Assembly (NCBI GenBank): GCA_963281255.1
Contig: OY725488.1
Location: forward strand, 10,637,524 to 10,701,523
Direction: 5' to 3'
Length of the DNA: 64,000 bases
Source of the DNA: Aphrocallistes beatrix
Lineage: Eukaryota; Porifera; Hexactinellida; Sceptrulophora; Aphrocallistidae
Below are positions 1 to 11,089 of this stretch, one piece after another; position 1 is the stretch's first letter; every line of letters begins with the position of its first letter. A program made the translations under genes and the position numbers. A model generated the notes under the pieces. It had not been told where the DNA came from and searched no databases. It was given only the letters and a program-made list of their open reading frames with translations.

Positions 1-549
1 GTTGTATCATATTAAATTTAATTAATTGATAAGCTTACACTTGTATATAGTATATATGCAGAGATATATCCCGGTGAGGATCACCTGTATTAACTAATAA
101 TATGTAGATATATCACCGCATTAAATAACATTGAATTGATCTACTTATCCAGATTGTTCACGTACTATACAACTGTTCTTATCCTGATTAGATCCCTAGG
201 GAATAGTGTTCGGGAAAATTTTGAAATGAGGCAACAGGAACAACTCTGATTGAGGGAAATATTAATATAGAACAGGGAGTGATCTTAAAATGCTTACAAT
301 TTTTATTTTTTATGTAGCATTACCATATATCTCAGATTGAAAGTACTGGAATTTTATAAATACGTGTATATTACTAGTAGTACTTTCAAAAGCAAGGTAG
401 AATTATGGAAGTGAATGATTTAGGTCATAGTTTATCAGTGCTAACATGTTGAAAGTAAAAAGATTCTACTAGAATGTTCAGGAGAATAAACGAAAGGATA
501 ATAATATCAATGGAATAAACCGTGCAATCTCACTCTAGGACTTTACAAG
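1..549. other. 5' flank of the first alpha-class gene
   Basis: No gene is visible. It is AT-rich DNA repeated upstream of the second alpha-class gene (11606-12143), so it probably holds the class-specific upstream control region. I see no convincing kB site (GGGRNWYYCC) within 200 nt of the TATA box. Confidence 0.5.
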
Positions 550-557
550 TATAAATA
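550..557 (+). promoter_or_regulatory. TATA box, alpha class
   Basis: TATAAATA lies 64 nt before the ATG at 614. The same octamer at almost the same distance precedes the other array genes. Confidence 0.75.
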
Positions 558-613
558 CATTGCACTGAAGCAAATTGTTATTATTCAAATAAATCAAACT
601 AAAAATTAAAACT

Positions 614-1133
614 ATGATTGCAACAATAAACATGAATGTTACAAATCTCAATAAATCAACAGTAGAAAGCAGCAAATCTGATCCAAATAACCACACTCAT
701 CATAATAGAAAGTTCTTGAACTACTGCAAGACAGGGAATACTTCCTATATATCTGACATGTCACAAACCTCACAACTCAATGCTACACTCCACACGAGAG
801 ATCATGAGGGGAACTCACCTCTCATGCTCACTATCATCCATCAACAGATGCAGCCATTCCTCTCCATCCTTCGCTCTCTCTCCCTTCCCTCTCTCAGCTC
901 TACCTCACACTCCCTCAACACTCTATCCTACCTCCACCTCTACAACAGACACGGACACAACGCACTCCACCTCTCTCTCATCTTCACAAACCACCACATG
1001 CTCACAGCCTTGATTCAGGCTGGATGTGACCCTCTGAAGGAGGATAGAGAACAACAGAATGCATTCCACTATATCGTCAAACTCAAGTTGATCGGATTCT
1101 CTCATCGCATCCACTCTGCACTCTTAAACAAAC

Positions 1134-1190
<57 letters not shown>

Positions 1191-1666
1191 TGAGAGAGAT
1201 TGAGAGAACACTTCTCACTGCAAGAGACAGTGAGGGCATGACTCCTGTGCACAGAGCTATTGAAACTCACCAGCAACTCAATCTGGTGAGAGAGCTGATG
1301 AATCCCGGTGAGACAGAGACGATGGAAGATAGAGAGATGAGAGGAGATGTTGTGAGAGTTCTGACAGGCAAGAGCAGCTCCAGTGCACTCCACCTAGCAA
1401 CAGCTACTGGCAATGGAATGCTAGTGGAATATATCTTGCTTCAAGTGCCATTCTCAGATCGATCCGAGTTTGTGGAGCTTTCAAACGGACAAGGAGACAC
1501 CGCACTCCACACGGCGGTAGCATGGGACAGACTGGAGTGTGTGCAGTGTCTGCTTCTTCACGGGAGCTGTGTGGATGTATGGAATGGAGAGGAGGAGTTG
1601 CCACTGGACTACTGTGTCTCTGATCAGATGAGACAACTGCTCATACCTCACTACGGAATCAACTGA
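614..1666 (+). CDS. IkB-like six-ankyrin protein, array gene 1 (alpha class)
   Basis: Intronless 350-residue protein, probably a cytoplasmic or nuclear inhibitor/cofactor of a Rel/NF-kB factor. Six ankyrin repeats are visible, with cores DHEGNSPLMLTIIH, NRHGHNALHLSL, DREQQNAFHYI, DSEGMTPVHRAI, SSSALHLATATG and GDTALHTAVAW. The repeat-2 stretch ALIQAGCDPLKEDR and the long loop before it (LSYLHLYN) resemble IkB-alpha and Bcl-3 more than generic ankyrin proteins. A DSGxxS degron is not present in the N-terminal head (MIATINMNVTNLN...). Sixteen consecutive Asn codons (AAC, 1136-1183) sit between repeats 3 and 4, where paralogues have 3-5 Asn. The start is set by the TATA box 64 nt upstream. AATAAA lies at 1724-1729. 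The family call rests on motif similarity, not on a search. Confidence 0.85.
1136..1183 (+). repeat. (AAC)16 coding microsatellite
   Basis: Sixteen uninterrupted AAC codons in frame inside array gene 1. The equivalent site in paralogues holds only 3-5 Asn codons, so the tract expanded in this copy. Confidence 0.95.
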
Positions 1667-4600
1667 ACAGATTAAATATTGTTTTAAAGAAACTGGAACC
1701 TTCACTTATTTATAACTTGAATTAATAAACTGTAGTCCACTTTTCAAAATTAAATTATTCTGAAAATTTGTTCCAATTTAAGATATTACGTATACACAAT
1801 TGCCGCACATTATGGTTGGCTACTACTGCTATTGATAGAGTATAACTACTTAGGGCATTCAAAAAGTTCTCATCTCATATCTGTATCTCAAATGATAGTG
1901 AAAATAGGATATTTCCGATTTGTCCATTGTATTCCTTAAGGGATCAGCTTCCAATTTATATATTGGTTTATTTTAAAAGGACAATTATTGTGGTTCCTAC
2001 ATTAGATTTTTTGTGCATCGGTTTAGGGTAGTGTCGAAAAGTTGGAATCTCCCCATTGAAAATGGCTTAAAACTAAATTTGGAGAATAAAAGTTGTGAAA
2101 ATCGTAGAATAAGGTCATTAAAAGGTTAAATAATTAAGAACCAATGTGAAAAAGTAAACGGGAGGTGTTCAATAGTATTGCTCGTGTTGAAAAAATATCA
2201 TGCTACTTTTAGTGGATTTTTTGGCAATTTTCGACACTCAAAAAGTGGGACAAAAATGGTAGTAAACCACTTCAAAACATAGTATTCCCTCAGCCTCAAA
2301 CTATAATACTTCAGAAAATTCAATCTATATGTTAGTTGATGCGTAGAATTCGATGGAGGGATCAGTTTTAATCTAAATTTGCTCAGAACTGAAATATATC
2401 AAAGGGAACCCGAAAAATCACGTTCAAAGGGACTACCTTAAACCGATGTACAAAAATATAATGTAGGAACCACAACAATTGTCCTTGTAAAATAAACCAA
2501 TATACAAATTGGAAGCTGATCCCCTAAGGAATACAATAGACAAATAGAAAATATCCTATTTTCACTATCATTTGAGATACAGATTTGGGATGAGAACTTT
2601 TTGAATGCCCTAAGTATAATATATAGTTATTGGAGAACTTACACTTTTTGTCGCGGGATTGTTTATTCTGGTTGAGATAATGATTAATTTTATGATATTG
2701 TTATTGTTGGTGTAACCAACTTTAATAGCGGTCACCTGTACCTAATGATCCTTTAAGGCAGTCATCAACCTTCTCATTTCAATTCTACCTCTATACGTAT
2801 AAGGCCACTGACATAACGATCACTTTTGGTCAGTCCTTGGGTAGTCGTTACAGACAAGTTTTACCATATTCTCTACACTACTCAAGTACTCTGTAAAACA
2901 TGTGTAGTCCAGTTGGACCTATCCAGTATTCATAGTGCACAAGACTCAGATTTTAAAATGTTTAGAATTCAACACGTGCGACAATTTTTCTCGAAATTTG
3001 CACAATCACTTTGATAACTGCAGTGGAGTCTTAAGATAGAATAGCCACTTTCGAAAGTTTACTTGGAGAAGGACGGCATCTATTGATATATCATTTCAAT
3101 GTAGTGTTATTCATTTTAGTAGATGTGCTAAAAGAGTCATTGGAGAGTCATTATGCCATATTATCTTACATAATAGTTCACATTGATAGATATATCCCTC
3201 TTCAAACATTTCTTTTCTGAACACCTAAATGATGACTGCTTCTATCCTAAAGTGATACTTTCTAATCCGATTAAATTTAAAATATAATAATTTATTCAGA
3301 TAGTTTGTAGTACTGAAAAGAAGGAAAACATAGATTGAACATCAAATACCAATCTTAGGAAATTATCCATAAAAGTGTCAACGTAATAACAAGTAATTCA
3401 CTTCAAATATTATGAATCTACAGCTAATTTTGCATCATAAGATATAATCATTATTTCTAAATAATTTTTTAGGTGTTTTTAAAATAAGGGCGGTAATTAA
3501 TTGGATACAACCTGTTACTGCCCATTCCTGGTAATCTGTTTCATACAAGTCTTCAGCCATCTAGAATGATTCATCTACAAAAGTTCCCTACTCACGCACA
3601 GGAGTAGATTCGTCTGAAGTTATTTTGAATATAAGTTAATATACCGTTGTTTTCCATATTATATTTTAAAATTTTTGTAGAGATATATCCCTCTCCAGAA
3701 AAGCTCAAGGTCCAACTTAATATTATTTCTTCTCTTTTCAAAAGTTTATATTCTAATCTGATAGAATTAAGAATGACATGATATGTTTGTATGCTGGCAT
3801 TGAGATGAAGGAATACGAAGTATTTGACTCTCCTAATAGATATTAATGAAAAGAATACTGTCGGAAATTTTAAAGAATTTTTTAAGAGTAAAGCATGAAG
3901 TGATCGCATTTTCCACTATAATTTTAAGCAAATCATGATTCCCATTTGGAATAATTCTAATTCTGTGTTATGTTTGAATTGTTAAGTAATATTCAAAATT
4001 CAAGATTGAAACTAATCAGAAAATGAATTCCATGCTCTTTAGGATCATAATTCGATCTATATATTCCTGAACATTGCATGTAGTATTTTGATATGATTGC
4101 TGACTCATACAAAAAGTAATACTACTCAATCTATAGTTACACAAACACAGAACTACAAGTATATATAATTATCACATAAGATTGAAATTGGGAATTTCAA
4201 TCTACAAGGTTTTTCTATAGATAGGACTCGTTTCACCTACTTAACATCACAATTTCTTAAATGTGATTGATTATGTTCTATTCATACAATTCTGAAAGGA
4301 TTTACAAGTAATTGACCAAGAGTAAAATGAAAAATGAATAAATAAAAAATTATTTTAAAATATTAATGTAATAAATAAGCATCATCGCATAAGATTTTAT
4401 AAATACAAAAAAGATTACATCTCTTGCAAAAATTATGAATAACTATTTATAATAAAAAATTGGAATTGTTTCAGGAAGTTCTAAAATTACTTTTTGGAAA
4501 TACTGGAAGTTACTGCATAGATATCATATTGAGCCAGGTAGTTTTACAGAGATTAAACATTATCAGTATGATGTATGCAATTCTACTATACTGAAATAAT

Positions 4601-4669
4601 ACATCAGTGTACAGGAAATTTATGGAGGTATCTGAAAAGAGAGTATACAATTTCAAACCACCAAAATAG
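1667..4669. other. Spacer between array genes 1 and 2
   Basis: No gene seen. It is homologous to the spacers at 13224-15705 and 16789-19597, apart from a MITE at 1849-2614. Short ORFs here are not conserved among the three spacers. A palindrome at 4182-4200 (TTGAAATT-GGG-AATTTCAA) contains GGGAATTTC, close to a kB site, but it is not kept in the sister spacers. Confidence 0.6.
1849..2614. mobile_element. 766-bp foldback MITE with TA target duplication
   Basis: Both ends are CTTAGGGCATTCAAAAAG in inverted orientation, with arms of about 185 bp (1849-2035 and 2430-2614). It is flanked by TA at 1847-1848 and 2615-2616. The sister spacers near 13405 and 16975 read straight through with a single TA, so they are empty sites. 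There is no transposase inside. TA duplication and long arms fit a Tc1/mariner-mobilised non-autonomous element. Confidence 0.93.
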
Positions 4670-4677
4670 TATAAATA
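4670..4677 (+). promoter_or_regulatory. TATA box, beta class
   Basis: TATAAATA 64 nt before the ATG at 4734. It also shows that the in-frame upstream ATG at 4575 lies before the promoter and is not the start. Confidence 0.75.
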
Positions 4678-4733
4678 CACAATTTAGAAACAAAAGAATA
4701 AAAATTAATAGTAAATCAACTAAACATAAAACA

Positions 4734-5753
4734 ATGACCTCACCAATCGACAGCGTGCAAAATATCAAAAATAATGAGCCAACAATGAACAGTTGGAAAT
4801 CTGATATCTCTCTGTGCGAGGCGAATAATAGAAAGTTCTTGAATTACTGCAAGACAGGAGATAATTCTTATCTATTTAACATGTCACACACCTCACAACT
4901 CAATGCTACACTCCACACGAGAGATCATGAGGGGAACTCACCTCTCATGCTTACTATCATCCATCAACAGATGCAGCCATTCCTCTCCATCCTACACTCG
5001 CTCTCCCTTCCCTCTCTCAGATCTACCTCACACTCCCTCAACACTCTATCCTACTTCCACCTCTACAACAGACACGGACACAACGCACTCCACCTCTCTC
5101 TCATCTTCACAAACCAACACATGCTCATAGCCTTGATTCAGGCTGGATGTGACCCTCTGAAGGAGGATAGAGAACAACAGAATGCATTCCACTATATCGC
5201 CAAACTCAAATTGATCGGATTCTCTCATCTCATCCACTCTGCACTCGTAAACAAACACAACAACAACAACAAGATAGTGAGAGAAATTGAGAGAGCACTT
5301 CTCACTGCAAGAGACAGTGAGGGAATGACTCCTGTGCACAGAGCTATTCAAACTCACCAGCAGCTCAATCTGGTGAGAGAGCTGATGAATCCCGATGAGA
5401 CAGAGACGATGGAAGATAGAGAGATGAGAGGAGATGTTGTGAGAGTTCTGACAGGCAAGAGCAGCTCCAGTGCACTCCATCTAGCAGCAGCTACTGGCAA
5501 TGGAATGCTAGTGGAATATATCTTGCTTCAAGTGCCATTCTCAGATCGATCCGAGTTTGTGGAGCTTTCAAACGGACACGGAGACACCGCACTCCACACG
5601 GCGGTAGCATGGGACAGATTGGAGTGTGTGCAGTGTCTGCTTCTTCACGGGAGCTGTGTGGATGTGTGGAATGGAGAGGAGGAGTTGCCACTGGACTACT
5701 GTGTCTCTGATCAGATGAGACAACTGCTCATACCTCACTACGGAATCAACTGA
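4734..5753 (+). CDS. IkB-like six-ankyrin protein, array gene 2 (beta class)
   Basis: Intact intronless 339-residue member of the array. The ORF is open from 4575, but the ATG at 4734 (MTSPIDSVQNIKNN...) is chosen because the TATA box is at 4670 and the sister gene at 19663 starts with the same peptide. The head of about 45 residues differs from the alpha class; from RKFLNYCKTGD onward it is nearly the same as gene 1 and carries the same six ankyrin repeats, an Asn4 loop and the C-terminus ending HYGIN. No DSGxxS degron is seen; KSDIS in the head is the only serine cluster. AATAAA is at 5864-5869. The 5' 900 bp is almost identical to array gene 5. Role inferred as for gene 1. Confidence 0.85.
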   Translation: MTSPIDSVQNIKNNEPTMNSWKSDISLCEANNRKFLNYCKTGDNSYLFNMSHTSQLNATLHTRDHEGNSPLMLTIIHQQMQPFLSILHSLSLPSLRSTSHSLNTLSYFHLYNRHGHNALHLSLIFTNQHMLIALIQAGCDPLKEDREQQNAFHYIAKLKLIGFSHLIHSALVNKHNNNNKIVREIERALLTARDSEGMTPVHRAIQTHQQLNLVRELMNPDETETMEDREMRGDVVRVLTGKSSSSALHLAAATGNGMLVEYILLQVPFSDRSEFVELSNGHGDTALHTAVAWDRLECVQCLLLHGSCVDVWNGEEELPLDYCVSDQMRQLLIPHYGIN

Positions 5754-7447
5754 ACAGATTAAATATTGTTTTGAAGAAACTGAAACATATCACTTATTTC
5801 ATTATTATATAAATATTCTATACATGTTTTTCTTATTTAGAATTAAATTACTACAACATGATTAATAAAGTATTTCCAGAAACTATTACAGAAAGTATCT
5901 GCTTCCTTCCTAGCACAGGATGTGATCATTTATATGTTTTATTCTGGTTAGATGGTGATTATTCAAATATTGATGACATATGCATAACTATTATCCAGAA
6001 CAGTATACTTGTAATGCTAACCTTCGCTACTCATTTGAACTGGTCAAATTAAGTATATATGATATAACTACCCTATCATGATGTTTTTTGTGCATTTTGA
6101 GACAAAAGTCCTTGTTTCATAAATTATACGCCACAAAACATTTTGTGTCTTCCAACATACCGTCACATTTTAAGCCATTTCCTATGGAAAATTTGAATTT
6201 CATACTACCTAACAAGTATCAGAAATCAAACTGATCTCTTGGGGATATTACACAAATAATGACTCATACTTACCATTTCGGGGAGGTTTGTTTCCATTTA
6301 CGTAATTATATAAAAACTTACATTAAAAAGCAAAATATAAAAAATATCGCTAATTTCTCATAGTTGTGTTTGTATTTCCATAGAAACTAATATTAAAATG
6401 TCTTGGATATATCGGATATATATTGTAGTATGAATCAATTGAGGCTGATACCACTTAAATACAAATTCACAAAACATCTTGATATGGGTAGGTTATCATA
6501 CGTACTTAATTTGAATTTGATCCTAATTCAGGAAATAGTATCATTTAACTTATTGAACACTCGGTATGTTATCGTGAATGTAATAGATATGTGTACGAGG
6601 AAATCACTTGTGAATAGAAGTGAGAACAGCTAAGTGATTAGCAGCAGTTCTTGTTCAATAGATCAAATATATCCTAAATCAAGGTAGCACTATAAAGTGA
6701 AACTGTTGGAGCAAAGTTTTGTTGAAAAAGCGATCAAATTGAACACAAACTAACCGATCAATCTTTCTGCACCAATGCAATGTATAATTTCAAAAAAAAT
6801 TAATCTAAAGCAAATGTACGATCATTCAAAATTAACTGTTAATGATTACTGCCTATTTTTGCTTAGGAATAATTATTACTAAGTAAAAATGGCCTGTGTA
6901 GACAGGAATTATTTTTAAATTAATTCATAAACCCACAGAATAATCCATAATACATGAAATGTCTACTGTTTCATTTGTATGTAAGAGTTCAACCATCTAG
7001 AGTGGTTGAATAATAAGATCTTATCAAATCATGGAAGTAAGCACTGTACATGTTGTGATTAAAAAACTTCTTTCTTATGAACTAATTGGAAACTCCGAAG
7101 AGACTAAAATCTTGGTAGAAACTTTGAGGATGACTGAATAGATTATTTGAATGAGCCTGTAGAAACATGCTGACAAGAATTCACCTAAACATTGCATTAA
7201 TATGCTCACAGGTGATACTAAATACATTTAGAGAAAACTTTCCCCATTCATCAAACTGTTTAGTAGAAGTGTTCGACCATCTAAATAATTTAATGACATC
7301 AAATCCTGTCCAGTAGGAGTGTTGGGTACTTTTCTTGGTCAAAATTGTATAAAATGAATTACTGCTAATCTAAAGGGTAAAATATTATAATTGAAAGAAC
7401 TCTGTATAACTAAATTTTTCTTTTCTTAAAATAGTATAGTTGAAATG
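5754..7447. repeat. Spacer between array genes 2 and 3 (partner 20689-21914)
   Basis: No gene seen. It is homologous to the spacer between array genes 6 and 7, so the beta-gamma pair was duplicated as a block. The partner lacks several hundred bases around 6200-6780. Short ORFs at 5858 and 6403 are not preserved and look random. Confidence 0.7.
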
Positions 7448-7455
7448 TATAAATT
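7448..7455 (+). promoter_or_regulatory. TATA box, gamma class
   Basis: TATAAATT 67 nt before the ATG at 7515. The in-frame ATG at 7464 is only 16 nt from it and would lie upstream of a normal transcription start. Confidence 0.65.
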
Positions 7456-7514
7456 GATTTAGAATGGATAATGTTACACACAAATTTGAATCAATTCAAC
7501 TAAAGAATTCAAAA

Positions 7515-8486
7515 ATGACTTCACAAAATCACAATACTCAAATTACTAAAAGGAATGAACAAGCATTGTATAGTTGGAAATCGGATATCTCTCCGTGCGA
7601 GGATAATAGAAAGTTCTTTAATTACTGCAAGACAGGAGATAATTCTTATCTATCTGACATGTCACACACCTCACAACTCAATGCTACACTCCACACGAGA
7701 GATCGTGAGGGGAACTCTCCTCTCATGCTCACTATCATCCATCAACAGATGCAGCCATTCCTCTCCATCCTACGCTCTCTTTCCCTTCCCTCTCTCAGCT
7801 CTACCTCACACTCCCTCAACACTCTATCCTACCTCCACCTCTGCAACAGACACGGACACAACGCACTCCACCTCTCTCTCATCTTCACAAACCACCACAT
7901 GCTCACAGCCTTGATTCAGGCTGGATGTGACCCTCTGAAGGAGGATAGAGAACAACAGAATGCATTCCATTATATCGCCAAACTCAACTTGATCGGATTC
8001 TCTCATCTCATCCACTCAGCACTCGTAAATAAACACAACAACAACAACAAGATAGTGAGAGAGATTGAGAGAACACTTCTCACTGCAAGAGACAGTGAGG
8101 GCATGACTCCTGTGCACAGAGCTATTGAAACTCACCAGCAGCTCAATCTGGTGAGAGAGCTGATGAATCCCGGTGAGACAGAGACGATGGAAGATAGAGA
8201 GATGAGAGGAGATGTTGTGAGAGTTTTGACAGGCAAGAGCAGCTCCAGTGCACTCCACCTAGCAGCAGCTACTGGCAATGGAATACTAGTGGAATATATC
8301 TTGATTCAAGTGCCATTCTCAGATCGATCCGAGTTTGTGGAGCTTTCAAACGGACACGGAGACACCGCACTCCACACGGTGGTAGCATGGGACAGATTGG
8401 AGTGTGTGCAGTGTCTGCTTCTTCACGGGAGCTGTGTGGATGTGTGGAATGGAGAGGAGGAGTTGCCACTGGACTACTGTCTCTGA
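7515..8486 (+). CDS. IkB-like ankyrin protein, array gene 3 (gamma class), C-terminally truncated
   Basis: 323 residues from the ATG at 7515 (MTSQNHNTQITKRN...), chosen because the TATA box is at 7448 and the gamma sister at 21982 starts alike. All six ankyrin repeats are present with an Asn4 loop. The paralogues end ...LDYCVSDQMRQLLIPHYGIN; here two bases (GT of a GTGT run, near 8480) are missing, which gives a stop just after LDYC and removes the last ~18 residues. The loss lies after ankyrin 6, so the protein may still fold. The 2-bp change could be real or a consensus error. The downstream spacer holds a full mariner element. Confidence 0.8.
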   Translation: MTSQNHNTQITKRNEQALYSWKSDISPCEDNRKFFNYCKTGDNSYLSDMSHTSQLNATLHTRDREGNSPLMLTIIHQQMQPFLSILRSLSLPSLSSTSHSLNTLSYLHLCNRHGHNALHLSLIFTNHHMLTALIQAGCDPLKEDREQQNAFHYIAKLNLIGFSHLIHSALVNKHNNNNKIVREIERTLLTARDSEGMTPVHRAIETHQQLNLVRELMNPGETETMEDREMRGDVVRVLTGKSSSSALHLAAATGNGILVEYILIQVPFSDRSEFVELSNGHGDTALHTVVAWDRLECVQCLLLHGSCVDVWNGEEELPLDYCL

Positions 8487-8657
8487 TCAGATGAGACAAC
8501 TTCTCATACCTCACTACGGAATCAACTGAACAGATTGAATGCTTTCATAGGCCTAAATTTATTATATATATCACTTTGAAATTAAATTATTTTGAAAATA
8601 TTAGAATCTGTCTTAGATTCCCAATCAATGATTAAATGCGAACTCTTACAGAATTTA

Positions 8658-9966
8658 CAGGGTGACAAATAAGTTCTGTCCCATATAAAAATTGTTATAA
8701 CTTTATCATAAGACGAGATATTAACTTGTAATTTTGCTGAAGGTTATCTTAGTACATACAGATTCATTTCAAATTTAGATGTTCAATGTAGCTTCCCTTG
8801 TTTTTGATAACGGCCCTCAGTCGCTTAGGAACGGATTCAACAGCGATACGCATCGTTTCCTGTGGAATTTTCGCCCATTCTCTGCAAAGAGAGCTTTTTA
8901 GACTCGATACTCTTGTGGCTGGTAGAGCAAGCATTTGTCTCCAATATTGACCATATAGAAAAGTCCAGAGGATTGAGATCCAGACTGGATGGCGGCCATT
9001 CCTCCTTCGAAATGAAATCGGGAATATTCGTTCGTAGCCACTCTTGGTTGATATTCGCGGTATGAGCAGGAGCTCCGTCTTGCTGGAACAAAAATGGACG
9101 ATTATTGAACATTGTCTTACCAAGATCTTTCACTATAGGCTTTAAAACGAGCTCTTGATACTTGACAGCGTTGATTTTCACGCCTGGTGGGATAAAAACT
9201 AGGGGAGTGCGGCCTTTTGCGGATATTCCGGCCCAAACCATCACTGACTGAGGTTTCTGTACTCTTTTAACCAATCTATACTCGTCTGGGATAGTGGAAG
9301 AAGAGGAGGACAGTATCCGATCGTTTTGGGTATTTAGGGCTTGCTCAACTGTAAATAATTTCTCATCAGAAAAGATTATCTGATCCAGTCCATGACTTGC
9401 GAACCGGTCACGTAGAATTTTACTTCTTGCTAACCTCTTCTGCTTGATCGCTGCCGAAATAAAGTGGACTTTCCTTCTTTTATAAGGAAATAGGCCTAGA
9501 TCTCTTTTTACAATTGTACGGACAGATTCCCTAGAGATTTTAATTTCTGACGCTATTTTTCGCATCGAACGTCGCGGATTTCGCCAAATCCGCCTACGCA
9601 CAACCTTTCTGTTCCGAATGTTGGTTGCAGAGACGGGACGTCCACTTCTTGGCCTGTCTGTGGTGTTGCCAATGTCCCTATACCTTTTGATAGTGCGGTA
9701 TATGAATTTACGTCGCGTTTTGGGGAAATCCATAAATTTCAATATTTCACTTGGACTTTCCCTTGAAGGTAAAATTTAATAATAGCCGCCCTGTCTTCTT
9801 CCATGATTCAAAAAAAATTTTAATTGGTTCCGATTGTTTGAAATAACTAAGAAATATGATTACAATAGACATAGTAACTGATGTTACAGCAATATTACTT
9901 GACTTGGTTGGTTAGTAAAGAAATAGACTACATCAAACTATGGGACAGAACTTATTTGTCACCCTG
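8658..9966 (-). mobile_element. Tc1/mariner-type transposon, 1309 bp, perfect 28-bp TIRs
   Basis: Both ends begin CAGGGTGACAAATAAGTTCT and are perfect inverted repeats of 28 bp (8658-8685, 9939-9966). They are flanked by TA (8656-8657, 9967-9968). The body codes a single transposase on the minus strand. Perfect ends imply a young insertion. It lies between array gene 3 and the relic at 11.1 kb. A foldback element at 56588 has related ends (CAGGGT..., TAAGTTCTGTCCCA). Confidence 0.95.
8764..9804 (-). pseudogene. Mariner-family DDD transposase (about 345 aa, two frameshifts)
   Basis: Cut-and-paste transposase of the IS630-Tc1-mariner superfamily. The start is at 9804 (MEEDRAAIIKFYLQG), 130 nt inside the TIR. 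In order: helix-turn-helix region with GRPVSATN, a second HTH (RRSMRKIASEIKISRESV), then catalytic IIFSDEKLF, FLFQQDGAPAHT and SSLDLNPLDFSIW. Counting from QQD to the Asp of NPLD gives 37 residues between, so DD37D, as in the maT group. Two frame changes break it: a -1 in an AAA run near 9760 and a 2-nt (or +1) change near 8897 before the C-terminal SLKSSLCREWAKIPQ. Either the copy is dead or these are consensus errors; the intact TIRs suggest recent activity. Confidence 0.88.
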
Positions 9967-11089
9967 TAAACTCGTATCTTCGATCACCTTAATGATCGAT
10001 AAAGTTTTATCCAAGAACTATTCTGAGTTGTTGCAATGGCAGTGCTGTCATTCTAGGGAGACAGCGATGATGTTATTAGCATAGGATTAAATTCATTTAT
10101 GCTTGTAGATTCTATACATCTTGTTATGCTAAACTGCAACAGGTCAATTTGAATGGAGCGAACATTTTGTTCAATCATGAGTGGAGAAAAATCATTTTTA
10201 AAAGTTTGTTTTCACGAAACAATACTTTTCGAATTAGCAAATTTATTCGATAACCTCTATAGGTTTGCAAGATAATAGAACTGCCCTCAAATGCTGATTT
10301 GAGAAAGTGTGCATGTCCTTTTGAATAATTTTATTTCTAATGTTTTGGGTTTGAGCGGATTGTGAGAGTGTTAAACAAGGTCGTAGCTACTACGATTGGT
10401 CCCGTTTCTTTGGACCAGCTTTGACCAATTTGACCCAAAGAGAACCCTTTTGTAGGATCGGACAGTTTCAACCTGAACGCTTTTTAATTTTATCCGAACC
10501 ACTTCACACCTGATGCTTATAGTCTTGCAATAGTAAATTATGGTTCCATTTGATATCAGATGAAAGTTTTCATACACAATATCTTCCCCTTCAAACATAT
10601 TCCCCAGGACACCAAAATTATACTTACTAATATTACAGTTTCTTCCTAAGAGTGATTACATTGTAATCTGATGAAATTATGAATAAAATCATTGTCCTTT
10701 TGTATGTGGTAGTTCTGTAATCAATACGACATACATTAATAGTGCTAATTGTAACAAATTGTTCCTAAAATAGTACAGATGTAATAGCAATTTATCTCTA
10801 TAATAAATAAATTGGAACTATAGAAAGGATTATAGAGTTCATGTCCAAGTAGATAATATTACCGAACCAACCACTTTCAAGAATCAGTGCATCACTCTTT
10901 GAAAGGAATTACTGAAATTGCTTAAGTAAATCAGAATGTTTGTAGTGTTGTAGGGAGAGCAGTAATTTCAACCTGTCCAGTTTTCAGAAATCCATCAAAA
11001 GTTAAATATAGAACATTGATTGAAATCATAGATTTAATTTTTTGATGATAATAAATAAACAGCACCAAACTGTGATTCTATTAGAAACG
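9967..11089. other. Spacer after the mariner element
   Basis: No gene seen. AT-rich DNA with scattered short ORFs (for example at 9881 and 10371) that have no recognisable domain. Confidence 0.5.

Larger units (their letters stand above)
1..4925 (+). repeat. Segmental duplication, copy 1 (partner 11606-15960)
   Basis: The first bases of the window recur almost unchanged from 11606, and the match continues through an alpha-class gene, its spacer and the 5' half of a beta-class gene. The two copies differ by indels: a 766-bp MITE is present only here (1849-2614) and about 280 bp at 14960-15237 is present only in the partner. The stretch 4203-4925 is nearly identical to 15238-15960, which suggests recent duplication or gene conversion. 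Confidence 0.85.

Noticed and set aside
780-1604. ORFs in other frames over the ankyrin genes (Ser/Thr-rich, MECTGAALACQ, MATPPLHS types)
   Set aside because: They recur with every array copy only because the DNA does; they are shadows of the ankyrin frame.
3592-3909. 105-residue minus-strand ORF in the alpha-beta spacer, with a partial match at 14399-14695
   Set aside because: Not kept open in the third spacer and it has no domain; the similarity follows from segmental duplication.
4190-4199. GGGAATTTCA as a kB site controlling the array
   Set aside because: It is 480 bp from the TATA box and is not preserved in the sister spacers (14950, 18780).
4575-4733. Longer start for array gene 2 (and the same at 15611 for gene 5)
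   Set aside because: The ATG lies upstream of the TATA box, and the extra 53 residues are open only because the frame happens to lack stops.
7464-7514. Longer start for array gene 3
   Set aside because: Only 16 nt after the TATA box, so ahead of a normal transcription start; the gamma sister starts at the equivalent of 7515.
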